From an uncultured Sphingobacteriales bacterium (GTDB lineage: Bacteria; Bacteroidota; Bacteroidia; Chitinophagales; Chitinophagaceae), in assembly GCA_937991535.1 (NCBI GenBank), contig CALKHN010000002.1, positions 62,001 to 126,000 on the forward strand: a stretch of DNA of 64,000 nt, in the 5' to 3' direction. Below the pieces are notes generated by a model. It saw nothing but the letters and a program-made list of their open reading frames with translations, did no database searches and was not told the DNA's origin. Made by a program: the position numbers and the translations under genes. Every line of letters starts with the position of its first letter. The stretch's first letter is position 1. Below, one piece after another: positions 35,570 to 44,400 of the stretch.

Positions 35570-36700
35570 ATGAAACAATTAATCATCCTTCTGAATATTT
35601 CTTTACTGCTTGCAGCATGTGGTGGCAGTAAAAAGGAAGAACAAAAAACGGGAATTCAAACAGCAGAAAACATTGTTACACTAACCGATGCACAATTAAA
35701 AAATGCAGGTGTACAAACAGGAATGTTAGAGAAAAAATCTATTTCATCTATTTTAAAAGTAAATGGTAAGATAGATGTACCACCCCAAAATATGGTTTCA
35801 ATCAGCGTTCCGCTGGGTGGATATTTGAAATCCACTAAACTCTTACCTGGAATGCATGTGAAGAAAGGCGAAAGCATTGCCATTATGGAAGACCAGCAAT
35901 ATATCCAGTTGCAGCAGGATTATTTAACAGCAAAAGCAAAATTGGTTTTTGCAAAACAGGAATTTGAAAGGCAAAAAGAACTGAACCAAAGCAAGGCCAG
36001 TAGTGATAAAGTGTACCAGCAATCTTTGGCTGATTACACTTCACTGGAAATTTTGGTAAAATCGCTTTCTGAAAAATTGAAACTTATTGGCATTAATCCA
36101 TCCAATATCAATATCAGCAATATTTCTAAGAGTATCAATATAGGTTCCCCAATAAATGGGTTTGTTTCAAAAGTGAATGTAAATATTGGCAAATACGTAC
36201 CCCCTGCTGAGGTACTGTTTGAAATTGTAAATCCTGCCGACATACATTTAGTGTTAGCCGTATTTGAAAAAGATGTCAATAAGCTTTTCATAGGGCAAAA
36301 AATGATAGCTTATACCAATAGCAATCCTGAAAAAAAATATCCCTGCGAAATCATTTTAATCGGAAAGGATTTTTCTGATGATAAAAGTGTGGAAGTGCAT
36401 TGCCATTTCGCAAACTATGATAAAACACTTATTCCGGGCATGTTTATGAATGCAGAAATAGAAGTAAAAAGTAGTGATGCAATAGTGTTGCCATCTGATG
36501 CCATCGTAAGTTTTGAAAACAAACAATATGTTTTCATCGCAAAAGGAAATAATCAGTTTGAGATGATGGAAGTAAAAACAGGTAATACAGAAAATGGTTT
36601 TACAGAAATTATTATTGATGATAACTCATCAAAGAAAACTTTTGTATTTAAAGGAGCTTACAATCTTTTAATGAAAATGAAGAATACGGCAGATGAATAA
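35570..36700 (+). CDS. czcB: RND periplasmic adaptor lipoprotein (CzcB type), copy 1
   Basis: A 376-residue membrane-fusion protein with a lipobox at Cys17 (LAACGG). The order is the usual one: a beta-barrel/lipoyl half (GGYLKSTKLLPGMHVKKGE), a helical hairpin (about 105-165, QQDYLTAKAKLVFAKQEFERQKEL), the second lipoyl half (SPINGFVSKVNVNIGKYV) and a C-terminal domain with VLPSDAIVSFE. It links the inner-membrane pump to the outer-membrane channel. It lacks the His-rich inserts of copy 2. Confidence 0.93.
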   Translation: MKQLIILLNISLLLAACGGSKKEEQKTGIQTAENIVTLTDAQLKNAGVQTGMLEKKSISSILKVNGKIDVPPQNMVSISVPLGGYLKSTKLLPGMHVKKGESIAIMEDQQYIQLQQDYLTAKAKLVFAKQEFERQKELNQSKASSDKVYQQSLADYTSLEILVKSLSEKLKLIGINPSNINISNISKSINIGSPINGFVSKVNVNIGKYVPPAEVLFEIVNPADIHLVLAVFEKDVNKLFIGQKMIAYTNSNPEKKYPCEIILIGKDFSDDKSVEVHCHFANYDKTLIPGMFMNAEIEVKSSDAIVLPSDAIVSFENKQYVFIAKGNNQFEMMEVKTGNTENGFTEIIIDDNSSKKTFVFKGAYNLLMKMKNTADE

Positions 36701-36736
36701 ATAAGAAATTATGGTATAGTCTCAATACTGACCAAC

Positions 36737-36910
36737 ATGAAGTCAAGAAGGCATCGAAAAAAGAAAAAATTTATACCACCACGGGTAAACAACAAAGCGG
36801 AATCAGATGATAAATTAATGACGGTAGTTGCCATTTTTCTGATTGTGCTGGTACTCGTGTTAGTCTTCCTCTTCATGAAACTTCATATAAATACCAATTA
36901 TGACCATTAA
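36737..36910 (+). CDS. Small single-span membrane protein (57 aa)
   Basis: A 57-residue product: a very basic N-terminus (SRRHRKKKKF), a linker and one membrane span (VVAIFLIVLVLVLVFLFM), ending NTNYDH. The positive charge before the span predicts a cytoplasmic N-terminus. It lies between an adaptor gene and a P-type ATPase gene (36 bp and 20 bp gaps), an operon position repeated by a second small membrane protein at 41306. It may be a small regulator or subunit of the transporters; no family is recognised. Confidence 0.6.
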   Translation: MKSRRHRKKKKFIPPRVNNKAESDDKLMTVVAIFLIVLVLVLVFLFMKLHINTNYDH

Positions 36911-36930
36911 TTATTTTTAAACTGCATACA

Positions 36931-38778
36931 ATGACATTCACACAAACCTTTTTCTCGCGCCAGTTTCTCTGGGAAATTGTACGCATTTTAACCGTTGGGA
37001 TAGCCAGCTTGTTATTTTATTTAGAAGTTATTCCTTTACCTGTTCTGCTGGGCGCAATGGCATTCGGCCTCTACTCATTAGTGAAAGTAGCATTTACTGA
37101 TCTTATTAAGGAACGAAAAATTGGTACAGAAATCTTTATTACAATAGCCGTGATCATTTCTGTTCTTGGTAAGGAATATCTAGCCGGATCAGTAGTGTTA
37201 ATGATTATCCTTATTGCCGAATACATAGCAAGTGCAAGTGGTGAAAGAGCAAGAGCCTCAATAAAAGAGTTAATTGGCTCTGTCCCAAAAACGGCCATTG
37301 TAAAAAAAGATGGTAAAGAAGAAACGGTACAAATAGATGATTTAAAAATCGGAGATATTATTTTGGTAAAAGCCGGAGAGAAAATCCCGGCGGATGGAAA
37401 AGTAACCGGAGGCACAGGCTCCGTTAACCAAGCTCCTATTACCGGAGAAAGTGTTCCGCAAGAAAAAATGGTAGGAAGTGATGCGTTTGCCGGAACAATT
37501 GTTGAATTGGGAGCACTTGATATTCAAATGACAAAAGCAGGCAAGGATACTGTTTTCTCACGTATTATAACATTAGTAGAAGAAGCAGAAAGTGAGCAGG
37601 CTCCTATTGAAAAACTCACCGATAAAGTGGCATCATGGCTTATCCCTGTAGTATTCATTTTTGTAGGTGCGGTTTATTTTTACACCCGTGATATAAGACT
37701 AGTAATAGCATTGCTGATATTTACTTCTCCGGCTGAATTAGGATTGGCAACACCTCTTGTTACTATTGCTGCAATTGCCCGTGCAGCACGGGAGGGAATT
37801 CTTGTAAAAGGTGGAAAATTTTTAGAAGAACTCGCCAAGGTTACCACAATTGTTTTCGATAAGACAGGAACGTTAACGGTTGGCAGTCCCACGGTCAATC
37901 ATGTTGAGATAATAGATAAGAGTTTAGATGAAAATTATTTGGTGCAGATGGCTGCTGCTGTTGACAGGCGTTCCAGTCATCCATTAGCAAAAGCCATCTT
38001 AACCTATGCTGACAAATTAAAACTCACCTATGGAGAGCCGGAAAACTTTGAAGTAATAAAAGGACGTGGTGTTTCAGCAAATGTGGATGGCAAGGCTGTT
38101 TTATTCGGCAATAAATCTTTCATGGCAGAACGTAAAGTTTCGGTTCTAACAACTTCGGAAAACCTTACTGATACTGCAATCTATCTTTCGGTTGATAATA
38201 AATTAGCCGGCATATTTTATATATCCGATGCTATACGTGAAGGAGCAAAAGAAATGATTGAGGGCCTTAGAAAAAGCGGGGTAAAAAAGATTGTTATGCT
38301 TACGGGTGATAATCCAGAAACTGCAAAACATGTTTCTGAACAAGTTGGAATTACAGACTTCAGGGCAAATTTATTACCGGAAGATAAAATAAAAATAGTA
38401 AAGGAATTGCAAGGTAAAGGGGCAAAAGTAGCAATGGTAGGAGATGGTATTAATGATGCACCCGCATTGGCACAGGCAAATATCGGCATTGCTATGGGGG
38501 CAATGGGAACCGAAGCAGCAATGGAAGCGGCTGACATTGTTTTAATGCAGGATAAATTAGAAAAAATTGCAAAAGCAAGAGCTATCAGTAAAAGGGCCTT
38601 TCGTACCATTAAAGAAAATATTATTGTTGGTGTTGGTGTGGTGCATGTAATTGGAATTATCCTTGTGTTGCTTAAAATACTCGGCCCGGTTGAAGCAGCA
38701 GCTATTCATTTGCTTCCTGATACTTTGGTTTTTATTAATTCAATAAAATTGCTGAAAGTAAAAATTGAGGCATCATAA
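36931..38778 (+). CDS. P1B-type heavy-metal ATPase with altered metal motif
   Basis: A 615-residue P-type ATPase. The actuator TGES, the phosphorylation site DKTGTLT (Asp310), the P1B-specific SHPLAKA and the hinge GDGINDAPAL are all present. However, the membrane metal-binding CPC motif is replaced by Ser266-Pro267-Ala268-Glu269 (TSPAELGLATP), and no Cys is found in this helix. There is no N-terminal HMA domain and no His-rich leader. The last helices contain IHLLPDTLVF where typical P1B pumps have a short GST-type loop. The fold is clearly P1B, but the ion is uncertain; ligands such as Ser and Glu would suit a harder cation than Cu or Zn. Confidence 0.9.
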   Translation: MTFTQTFFSRQFLWEIVRILTVGIASLLFYLEVIPLPVLLGAMAFGLYSLVKVAFTDLIKERKIGTEIFITIAVIISVLGKEYLAGSVVLMIILIAEYIASASGERARASIKELIGSVPKTAIVKKDGKEETVQIDDLKIGDIILVKAGEKIPADGKVTGGTGSVNQAPITGESVPQEKMVGSDAFAGTIVELGALDIQMTKAGKDTVFSRIITLVEEAESEQAPIEKLTDKVASWLIPVVFIFVGAVYFYTRDIRLVIALLIFTSPAELGLATPLVTIAAIARAAREGILVKGGKFLEELAKVTTIVFDKTGTLTVGSPTVNHVEIIDKSLDENYLVQMAAAVDRRSSHPLAKAILTYADKLKLTYGEPENFEVIKGRGVSANVDGKAVLFGNKSFMAERKVSVLTTSENLTDTAIYLSVDNKLAGIFYISDAIREGAKEMIEGLRKSGVKKIVMLTGDNPETAKHVSEQVGITDFRANLLPEDKIKIVKELQGKGAKVAMVGDGINDAPALAQANIGIAMGAMGTEAAMEAADIVLMQDKLEKIAKARAISKRAFRTIKENIIVGVGVVHVIGIILVLLKILGPVEAAAIHLLPDTLVFINSIKLLKVKIEAS

Positions 38779-38891
38779 ATTATTAATCTGTCTGAAGACT
38801 GAAGGCTGAAGTGCGTAAGGAAAGCAAACCAGAGTGTTTAAATTAACAGGGATGCTATCGGTAAACAATTGAAACTATAAAATAAAAAGAA

Positions 38892-40700
38892 ATGGTAGAA
38901 ATAACGTTAAAGGATAAATTTTCTGCGTTAAATAATCTTCCAAGATTTTTTAAACTAGTATGGCATACTAGTCCTTCACTTACCCTTACGAACGCATTTT
39001 TGCGAATTATTCGATCAGCAATACCAGTAGCTATTTTATATGTAGGTAAATTAATTATTGACCAGGTAGTTCATTTAAGCCAAGATTCAGAAACTTCTTC
39101 ACACGCATACTTATGGCAATTAGTAGCCGTGGAATTTGGACTGGCTATTTTTTCCGACAGCTTAAGCCGCGCCACCATATTGGTGGATAGTTTACTAGGT
39201 AATTTGTTCTCCAATTACACTTCCATTAAGATCATGCAACATGCGGCCGTATTAGATCTTGATCAATTTGAAGATTCTACTTTTTACGATAAGTTAGAAA
39301 GAGCACGCCAGCAAACAGTAGGACGCACTATTCTACTTTCTCAAGTGCTTGGTCAGGTACAGGATTTAATCACGATGGCTTTTTTAGCTGCCGGACTTAT
39401 TATTTTCAACCCCTGGTTGATCCTGCTGCTTTTTATTGCTGTGCTACCTGCTTTTATTGCAGAATCTTATTTTAATGATAAGAATTATTCGCTTAGCCGC
39501 AGTCAAACACCCGAGCGAAGGGAGCTGGATTATATTCGTTACGTAGGAGCGAGTGATGAAACAGCTAAAGAAGTAAAAATCTTTAACCTATCAAATTTTT
39601 TGATTGATCGCTTTCGCCAGCTTTCCTATAAATTTTACAGGGATAACAAGCTTCTTGCAAAAAGACGGTCTTTGTGGGGAACATTGTTTGCTATTCTTGG
39701 GAGTTTGGGATACTATGGAGCTTATATCTTTATTATTTCAAAAGCTATTGCAGGGAAACTTTCTATCGGTGATTTAACTTTTCTGGCTGGTTCATTCAGA
39801 CAGTTAAGAAGCTTACTGGAAGGTATACTTTCCCGATTTACGTCTGTATCCCAAGGCGCTATTTATTTAAAAGACTTCTTTGACTTTTTTGACATTCAGC
39901 CAAAGTTAAAATTATCCTCGAATGGACATCCTTTTCCAAATCCAATCAAGCAAGGGTTTACATTTAAAAATGTTGGGTTTCGTTATGCAAATTCAGAGCA
40001 TTGGGCAAATCGTAATTTAAACTTTACTCTTCATGCTGGAGAAAAGCTGGCTTTGGTAGGAGAAAACGGGGCGAGTAAAACTACCCTTGTGAAACTATTA
40101 GCTCGCCTTTATGATCCCACCGAGGGAATCATTTTATTGGACGGCTATGATTTACGTGAATATGATTTAGCAGAACTGCGTAAACAAGTAGGAGTTATTT
40201 TTCAGGATTATATACGTTATCAGATGACCGTCTCACAAAACATTGCTGTAGGTAATATCCAGGAAAAGGAGAATAGAGAACTAATTATACACTCAGCCAA
40301 ACAAAGTCTTGCTGACCTTTTAGTGCAAAAGCTCCCCGGCAAATATGATCAACCACTAGGCAAACGAGTTAATCAGGGTATTGAACTTTCCGGTGGCGAA
40401 TGGCAAAAGATTGCTCTTGCAAGAGCTTATATGAAAGATGCGCAATTACTCATTCTGGATGAACCAACATCAGCTTTAGATGCAAGGGCAGAATATGAAG
40501 TTTTTCAACGGTTTTCAGCACTAACCAAAAACAAAACAGCGGTACTTATTTCCCATCGCTTCTCCACAGTAAGGATGGCTGATCGCATTTTGGTTTTGGA
40601 AAAAGGTGAACTTTTAGAGGCAGGAAGTCACGAAGAATTGTTAGCAAAAAAGGGGCGGTATGCAGAACTATTTAAGCTACAGGCAAAAGGGTATCAATAA
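38892..40700 (+). CDS. ABC exporter (fused permease and ATPase) with unusual Walker A
   Basis: A 602-residue half-transporter of the MsbA/lipid-exporter type: six spans in residues about 1-310 and an ATPase domain from about 350. The signature LSGGEWQKIALARAYM, Walker B LLILDEPTS and the H-loop HRFSTV are normal. Walker A reads GENGASKTT, so the Gly that directly precedes the catalytic Lys396 is Ser395. A one-base change would restore the consensus. It sits between the P-type ATPase and the second RND operon; its substrate is unknown. Confidence 0.9.
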   Translation: MVEITLKDKFSALNNLPRFFKLVWHTSPSLTLTNAFLRIIRSAIPVAILYVGKLIIDQVVHLSQDSETSSHAYLWQLVAVEFGLAIFSDSLSRATILVDSLLGNLFSNYTSIKIMQHAAVLDLDQFEDSTFYDKLERARQQTVGRTILLSQVLGQVQDLITMAFLAAGLIIFNPWLILLLFIAVLPAFIAESYFNDKNYSLSRSQTPERRELDYIRYVGASDETAKEVKIFNLSNFLIDRFRQLSYKFYRDNKLLAKRRSLWGTLFAILGSLGYYGAYIFIISKAIAGKLSIGDLTFLAGSFRQLRSLLEGILSRFTSVSQGAIYLKDFFDFFDIQPKLKLSSNGHPFPNPIKQGFTFKNVGFRYANSEHWANRNLNFTLHAGEKLALVGENGASKTTLVKLLARLYDPTEGIILLDGYDLREYDLAELRKQVGVIFQDYIRYQMTVSQNIAVGNIQEKENRELIIHSAKQSLADLLVQKLPGKYDQPLGKRVNQGIELSGGEWQKIALARAYMKDAQLLILDEPTSALDARAEYEVFQRFSALTKNKTAVLISHRFSTVRMADRILVLEKGELLEAGSHEELLAKKGRYAELFKLQAKGYQ

Positions 40701-40913
40701 GAAATACCAGGCAATTTTGAATGCGGTGAAGTACAGCGAATGAAGATAATATAATAATGGCCTAATGTTTATAATAACGGTAAGAAAGAATCTTCGATGG
40801 AAATTGCTTCTTCGTCTGAATCGAAATCAGAAAATCACCTAAATGCAACCATATTGTCTTTTTAGTGTGTTTGAAGTATAAAAATTGCAACAAAACCCCT
40901 TACTTTTACACCC

Positions 40914-41237
40914 ATGCGTATCATAGCTTTTGTTTTGGCATTCATTGTTTTAGCGCTTAGCTGCCAGCCATGTGCTGATGGAGCCTATGCTACGATGGCT
41001 GGTAAGACAAAAACCGAAATTCTAAAAACACCCACGCAACAAAACGAGTCGGGTCACAACGATGCCTGTACTCCTTTTTGTCATTGTACCTGCTGTGCAG
41101 GATTTTCAATCAATCACATTATTGCCTCTGTTAATTCTATCAATTTTCTGGCCGGGAAAAATTTTGTTTCCTATTTACGGGCTTCTATTATTGAGATTTC
41201 TCTCCCTATCTGGCAACCGCCTCAATTAGTTTCTTAA
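40914..41237 (+). CDS. Cys-rich small exported protein (DUF6660-like)
   Basis: A 107-residue protein with a signal-peptide-like start (MRIIAFVLAFIVLALSCQPC, where Cys17 could be a lipobox Cys). The middle contains the cluster CTPFCHCTCC, which could bind a metal ion tightly, and the C-terminus ends LPIWQPPQLVS. The pattern resembles the Bacteroidota DUF6660 family. It heads the second RND operon. A TACTTTTA element 5 bp upstream of the ATG resembles a -7 box. Function is probably metal binding or sensing (inference). Confidence 0.65.
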   Translation: MRIIAFVLAFIVLALSCQPCADGAYATMAGKTKTEILKTPTQQNESGHNDACTPFCHCTCCAGFSINHIIASVNSINFLAGKNFVSYLRASIIEISLPIWQPPQLVS

Positions 41238-41305
41238 GCCTCACCTTCCTGTGCATTTCATGCATTGGGGATTTTCAACAATTCATCATTTAAAGTATTG
41301 TGGTT

Positions 41306-41488
41306 ATGACTAAATCAAAGTCATCAACTCGTAAAAATTCTGCTTACAGCAAAATAAAAGATCCTGTAAAGCCAAAGTGGATGCGGGTTACAAAATTAAT
41401 AACAATGATACTGCTTGGTATTATTATGTTGATGGCTATTGCTGGTATCATGATCAGGTACTATCGTCTTGTATCAACTCATAAATAA
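41306..41488 (+). CDS. Small single-span membrane protein (60 aa)
   Basis: A 60-residue protein with a basic N-terminal half (TKSKSSTRKNSAYSKIKD) and one hydrophobic helix (LITMILLGIIMLMAIAGIMI) before a short tail. An in-frame GTG lies two codons upstream, but the ATG is preferred. It is followed by the second CzcA gene after 4 bp, so the two are translationally linked. It has the same architecture and operon position as the 57-residue protein at 36737, but no clear sequence identity. Confidence 0.55.
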   Translation: MTKSKSSTRKNSAYSKIKDPVKPKWMRVTKLITMILLGIIMLMAIAGIMIRYYRLVSTHK

Positions 41489-41492
41489 AATT

Positions 41493-44400
41493 ATGCTCAA
41501 TAAAATCATTCGTTTCAGTATAAAAAATAAGCTCATTATCGGATTAATGACGCTGGCACTTATCATCTGGGGGGTATGGAGTGCATCCAAACTTCCGCTT
41601 GATGCCGTGCCGGACATTACCAATAACCAGGTACAGATTATTACACTTACCCCAACATTGGCCGCACAGGAAACAGAACAATTGGTTACGTATCCTATTG
41701 AACAAAGCCTTGCCAACCTTCCCGATCTGGAAGAAATGCGTTCCATATCAAGGTTTGGTTTGTCGGTTATCACCGTGGTTTTTCATGATGACATTAACAT
41801 TTATTTTGCCCGTCAGTTAATTAATGAAAAACTGAAAGAAGCTGAAGAAAAAATTCCAAAGGGAATTGGCACACCGGAGTTGGCCCCTGTTAGCACCGGC
41901 CTGGGTGAAATTTACCAATATGTTATTCATCCCAAAAAAGGTTCCGAAGATAAATACTCGGCCATGGATTTGCGTACCATGCAGGACTGGATTGTAGCTC
42001 GTCAACTATATGGCACGGCAGGTGTAGCGGAAGTAAACAGTTTTGGCGGTTTGCTGAAACAGTACGAAGTAGCGGTAAACCCTAACCGCCTGAAGGCTAT
42101 GAATACAACCATTGCCGAAATATTCTCCGCCCTTGAAAAGAACAATGAAAATACCGGTGGCGCTTACATTGATAAAAAACCGAATGCTTATTTTATCCGT
42201 GGCATTGGTTTAATTGGTTCAATGGATGATATAAAAAATATTGTCGTTAAAAAAGTAAATAATATCCCTGTTCTGGTAAAGGATGTGGCGGAAGTACAAT
42301 TGGGTAATGCTGTTCGTTATGGGTCTGTTACCTACAATGGTGAAAAAGAAGTAGTAGGCGGTATTGTAATGATGCTTAAGGGGGCAAATAGCGCGGCCGT
42401 AGTGGAAAGGGTTAAGGCCAAAATGGAAATCATTAAAAAAGCAATGCCGGATGATGTGGAGATAGAAGCTTATGTGGATAGGACAAGTTTGGTAAACCGA
42501 GCCGTAAATACCGTGAAAACAAACTTAATTGAAGGGGCGTTGATTGTATTGCTGGTGCTGGTATTATTCCTGGGCAATCTTCGGGCGGGTCTGATTGTAG
42601 CTTCTGCCATTCCGCTTTCCATGCTGTTTGCATTGGGTATGATGAATATATTTGGTGTTAGCGCCAATCTCATGAGTTTGGGAGCCATAGATTTTGGTTT
42701 GATTGTAGATGGTGCGGTTATCATTGTAGAAGCAACACTGCATTTTTTAGTGGCTAAAAAAATAACGGGCAAGCTATCCCAGCAGCAAATGGATGAAGCC
42801 GTGGAAGGGAGTGCGAAAAAAATGATGAGTTCGGCGGCCTTCGGGCAAATTATTATTCTAATCGTTTACCTACCCATTCTTTCTTTACAGGGCATTGAGG
42901 GCAAAATGTTCCGGCCAATGGCACAGACCGTAAGCTTTGCTATTCTGGGGGCATTGATACTTTCTCTTACCTACATACCTATGGCATCGGCCCTGTTCCT
43001 GTCTAAAAATATATCGTATAAGAAAACGATTGCCGACAAGCTGATGCAATTCTTTCAACGACTGTATGCACCGCTTATCCGTTGGTCCATCAAAATGAAA
43101 TATGCCGTGGTGAGCGGGGCTGTAGTATTACTGGCAATTGCATTGGTCATCTTTGGCAGAATGGGGGGCGAATTTATCCCTCAATTGCAGGAAGGTGATT
43201 ATGCATTTCACTGCATACTGCCGCAGGGCACGTCGCTTACCCAAAGTGTGGAGACTTCCATGCAGGCCAGCCGCATTATCAAATCTTTTCCCGAAGTAGA
43301 AATGGTGGTAGGTAAAACAGGTAGTGCAGAAGTACCAACGGACCCTATGCCACCGGAAGCTACAGACCTTATCATTACGCTGAAACCAAAAAGCGAATGG
43401 ACAACTACAAAAGATTATAATGAACTGGCCGCAATGATGATTGAAAAATTAGAAATAATTCCGGGAGTTTTCTTTGAAGCGTCGCAACCCATTCAAATGC
43501 GGTTTAATGAACTGATGACGGGAGTACGGCAGGATGTTGCAATAAAAATATTTGGAGAGAATATTGATACGTTAGCTGCATTGGCTCCGCAGGTTGCAAA
43601 AATAGTTCAGTCAGTAAAAGGAGCAACAGAACCACAGGTAGAAAGAACCACAGGATTGCCACAAATCACCATCCAATACGACCGGGCAAAGATTGCCGGA
43701 TACGGCTTGAATATTGAAGACATTAATCACACGATCAGTACAGCGTTTGCGGGTGAGGCGGCCGGAGTAGTTTTTGAAAACGAAAGAAAATTTGATTTGG
43801 TAGTGAGGTTGGATAGCGCCAGTCGTACTTCTATTGATGATGTAAGCAATTTGTATGTAGCAACCCCCGATGGCAGTCAAATTCCATTATCACAGGTGGC
43901 AACGGTTTCCTTTAAAGAAGGCCCGGCACAGATAAGCCGTGAAGATGGCAAGCGAAGAATAGTAGTTGGGTTTAATGTAAAAGATCGTGATGTGGCCAGT
44001 GTGGTAACAGAGATACAGGAAAAACTGAACGCTGCTAAAATTCTGCCTACCGCCTATTATTATACTTATGGCGGCACATTTGAAAACCTGCAGGAGGCAT
44101 CGGCAAGATTACAAATCGCGGTGCCTGTAGCGCTGGCCTTGATTTTTTTGTTACTCTATTTCGCCTTTGGCTCTATGAAAGAAGCTTTATTGATTTTTAC
44201 AGCCATTCCCATGAGTGCTATAGGTGGTGTGTTTGCATTGCTGTTAAGAGGAATGCCTTTTAGCATTTCAGCAGGTGTTGGTTTCATCGCCTTGTTTGGA
44301 GTGGCGGTATTAAACGGCATTGTCCTGATAAGCACATTCAATCAATTGAAAAAAGATGGAATAAAGGACATTATACAAAGGGTGCTTGAAGGAACAAAAA

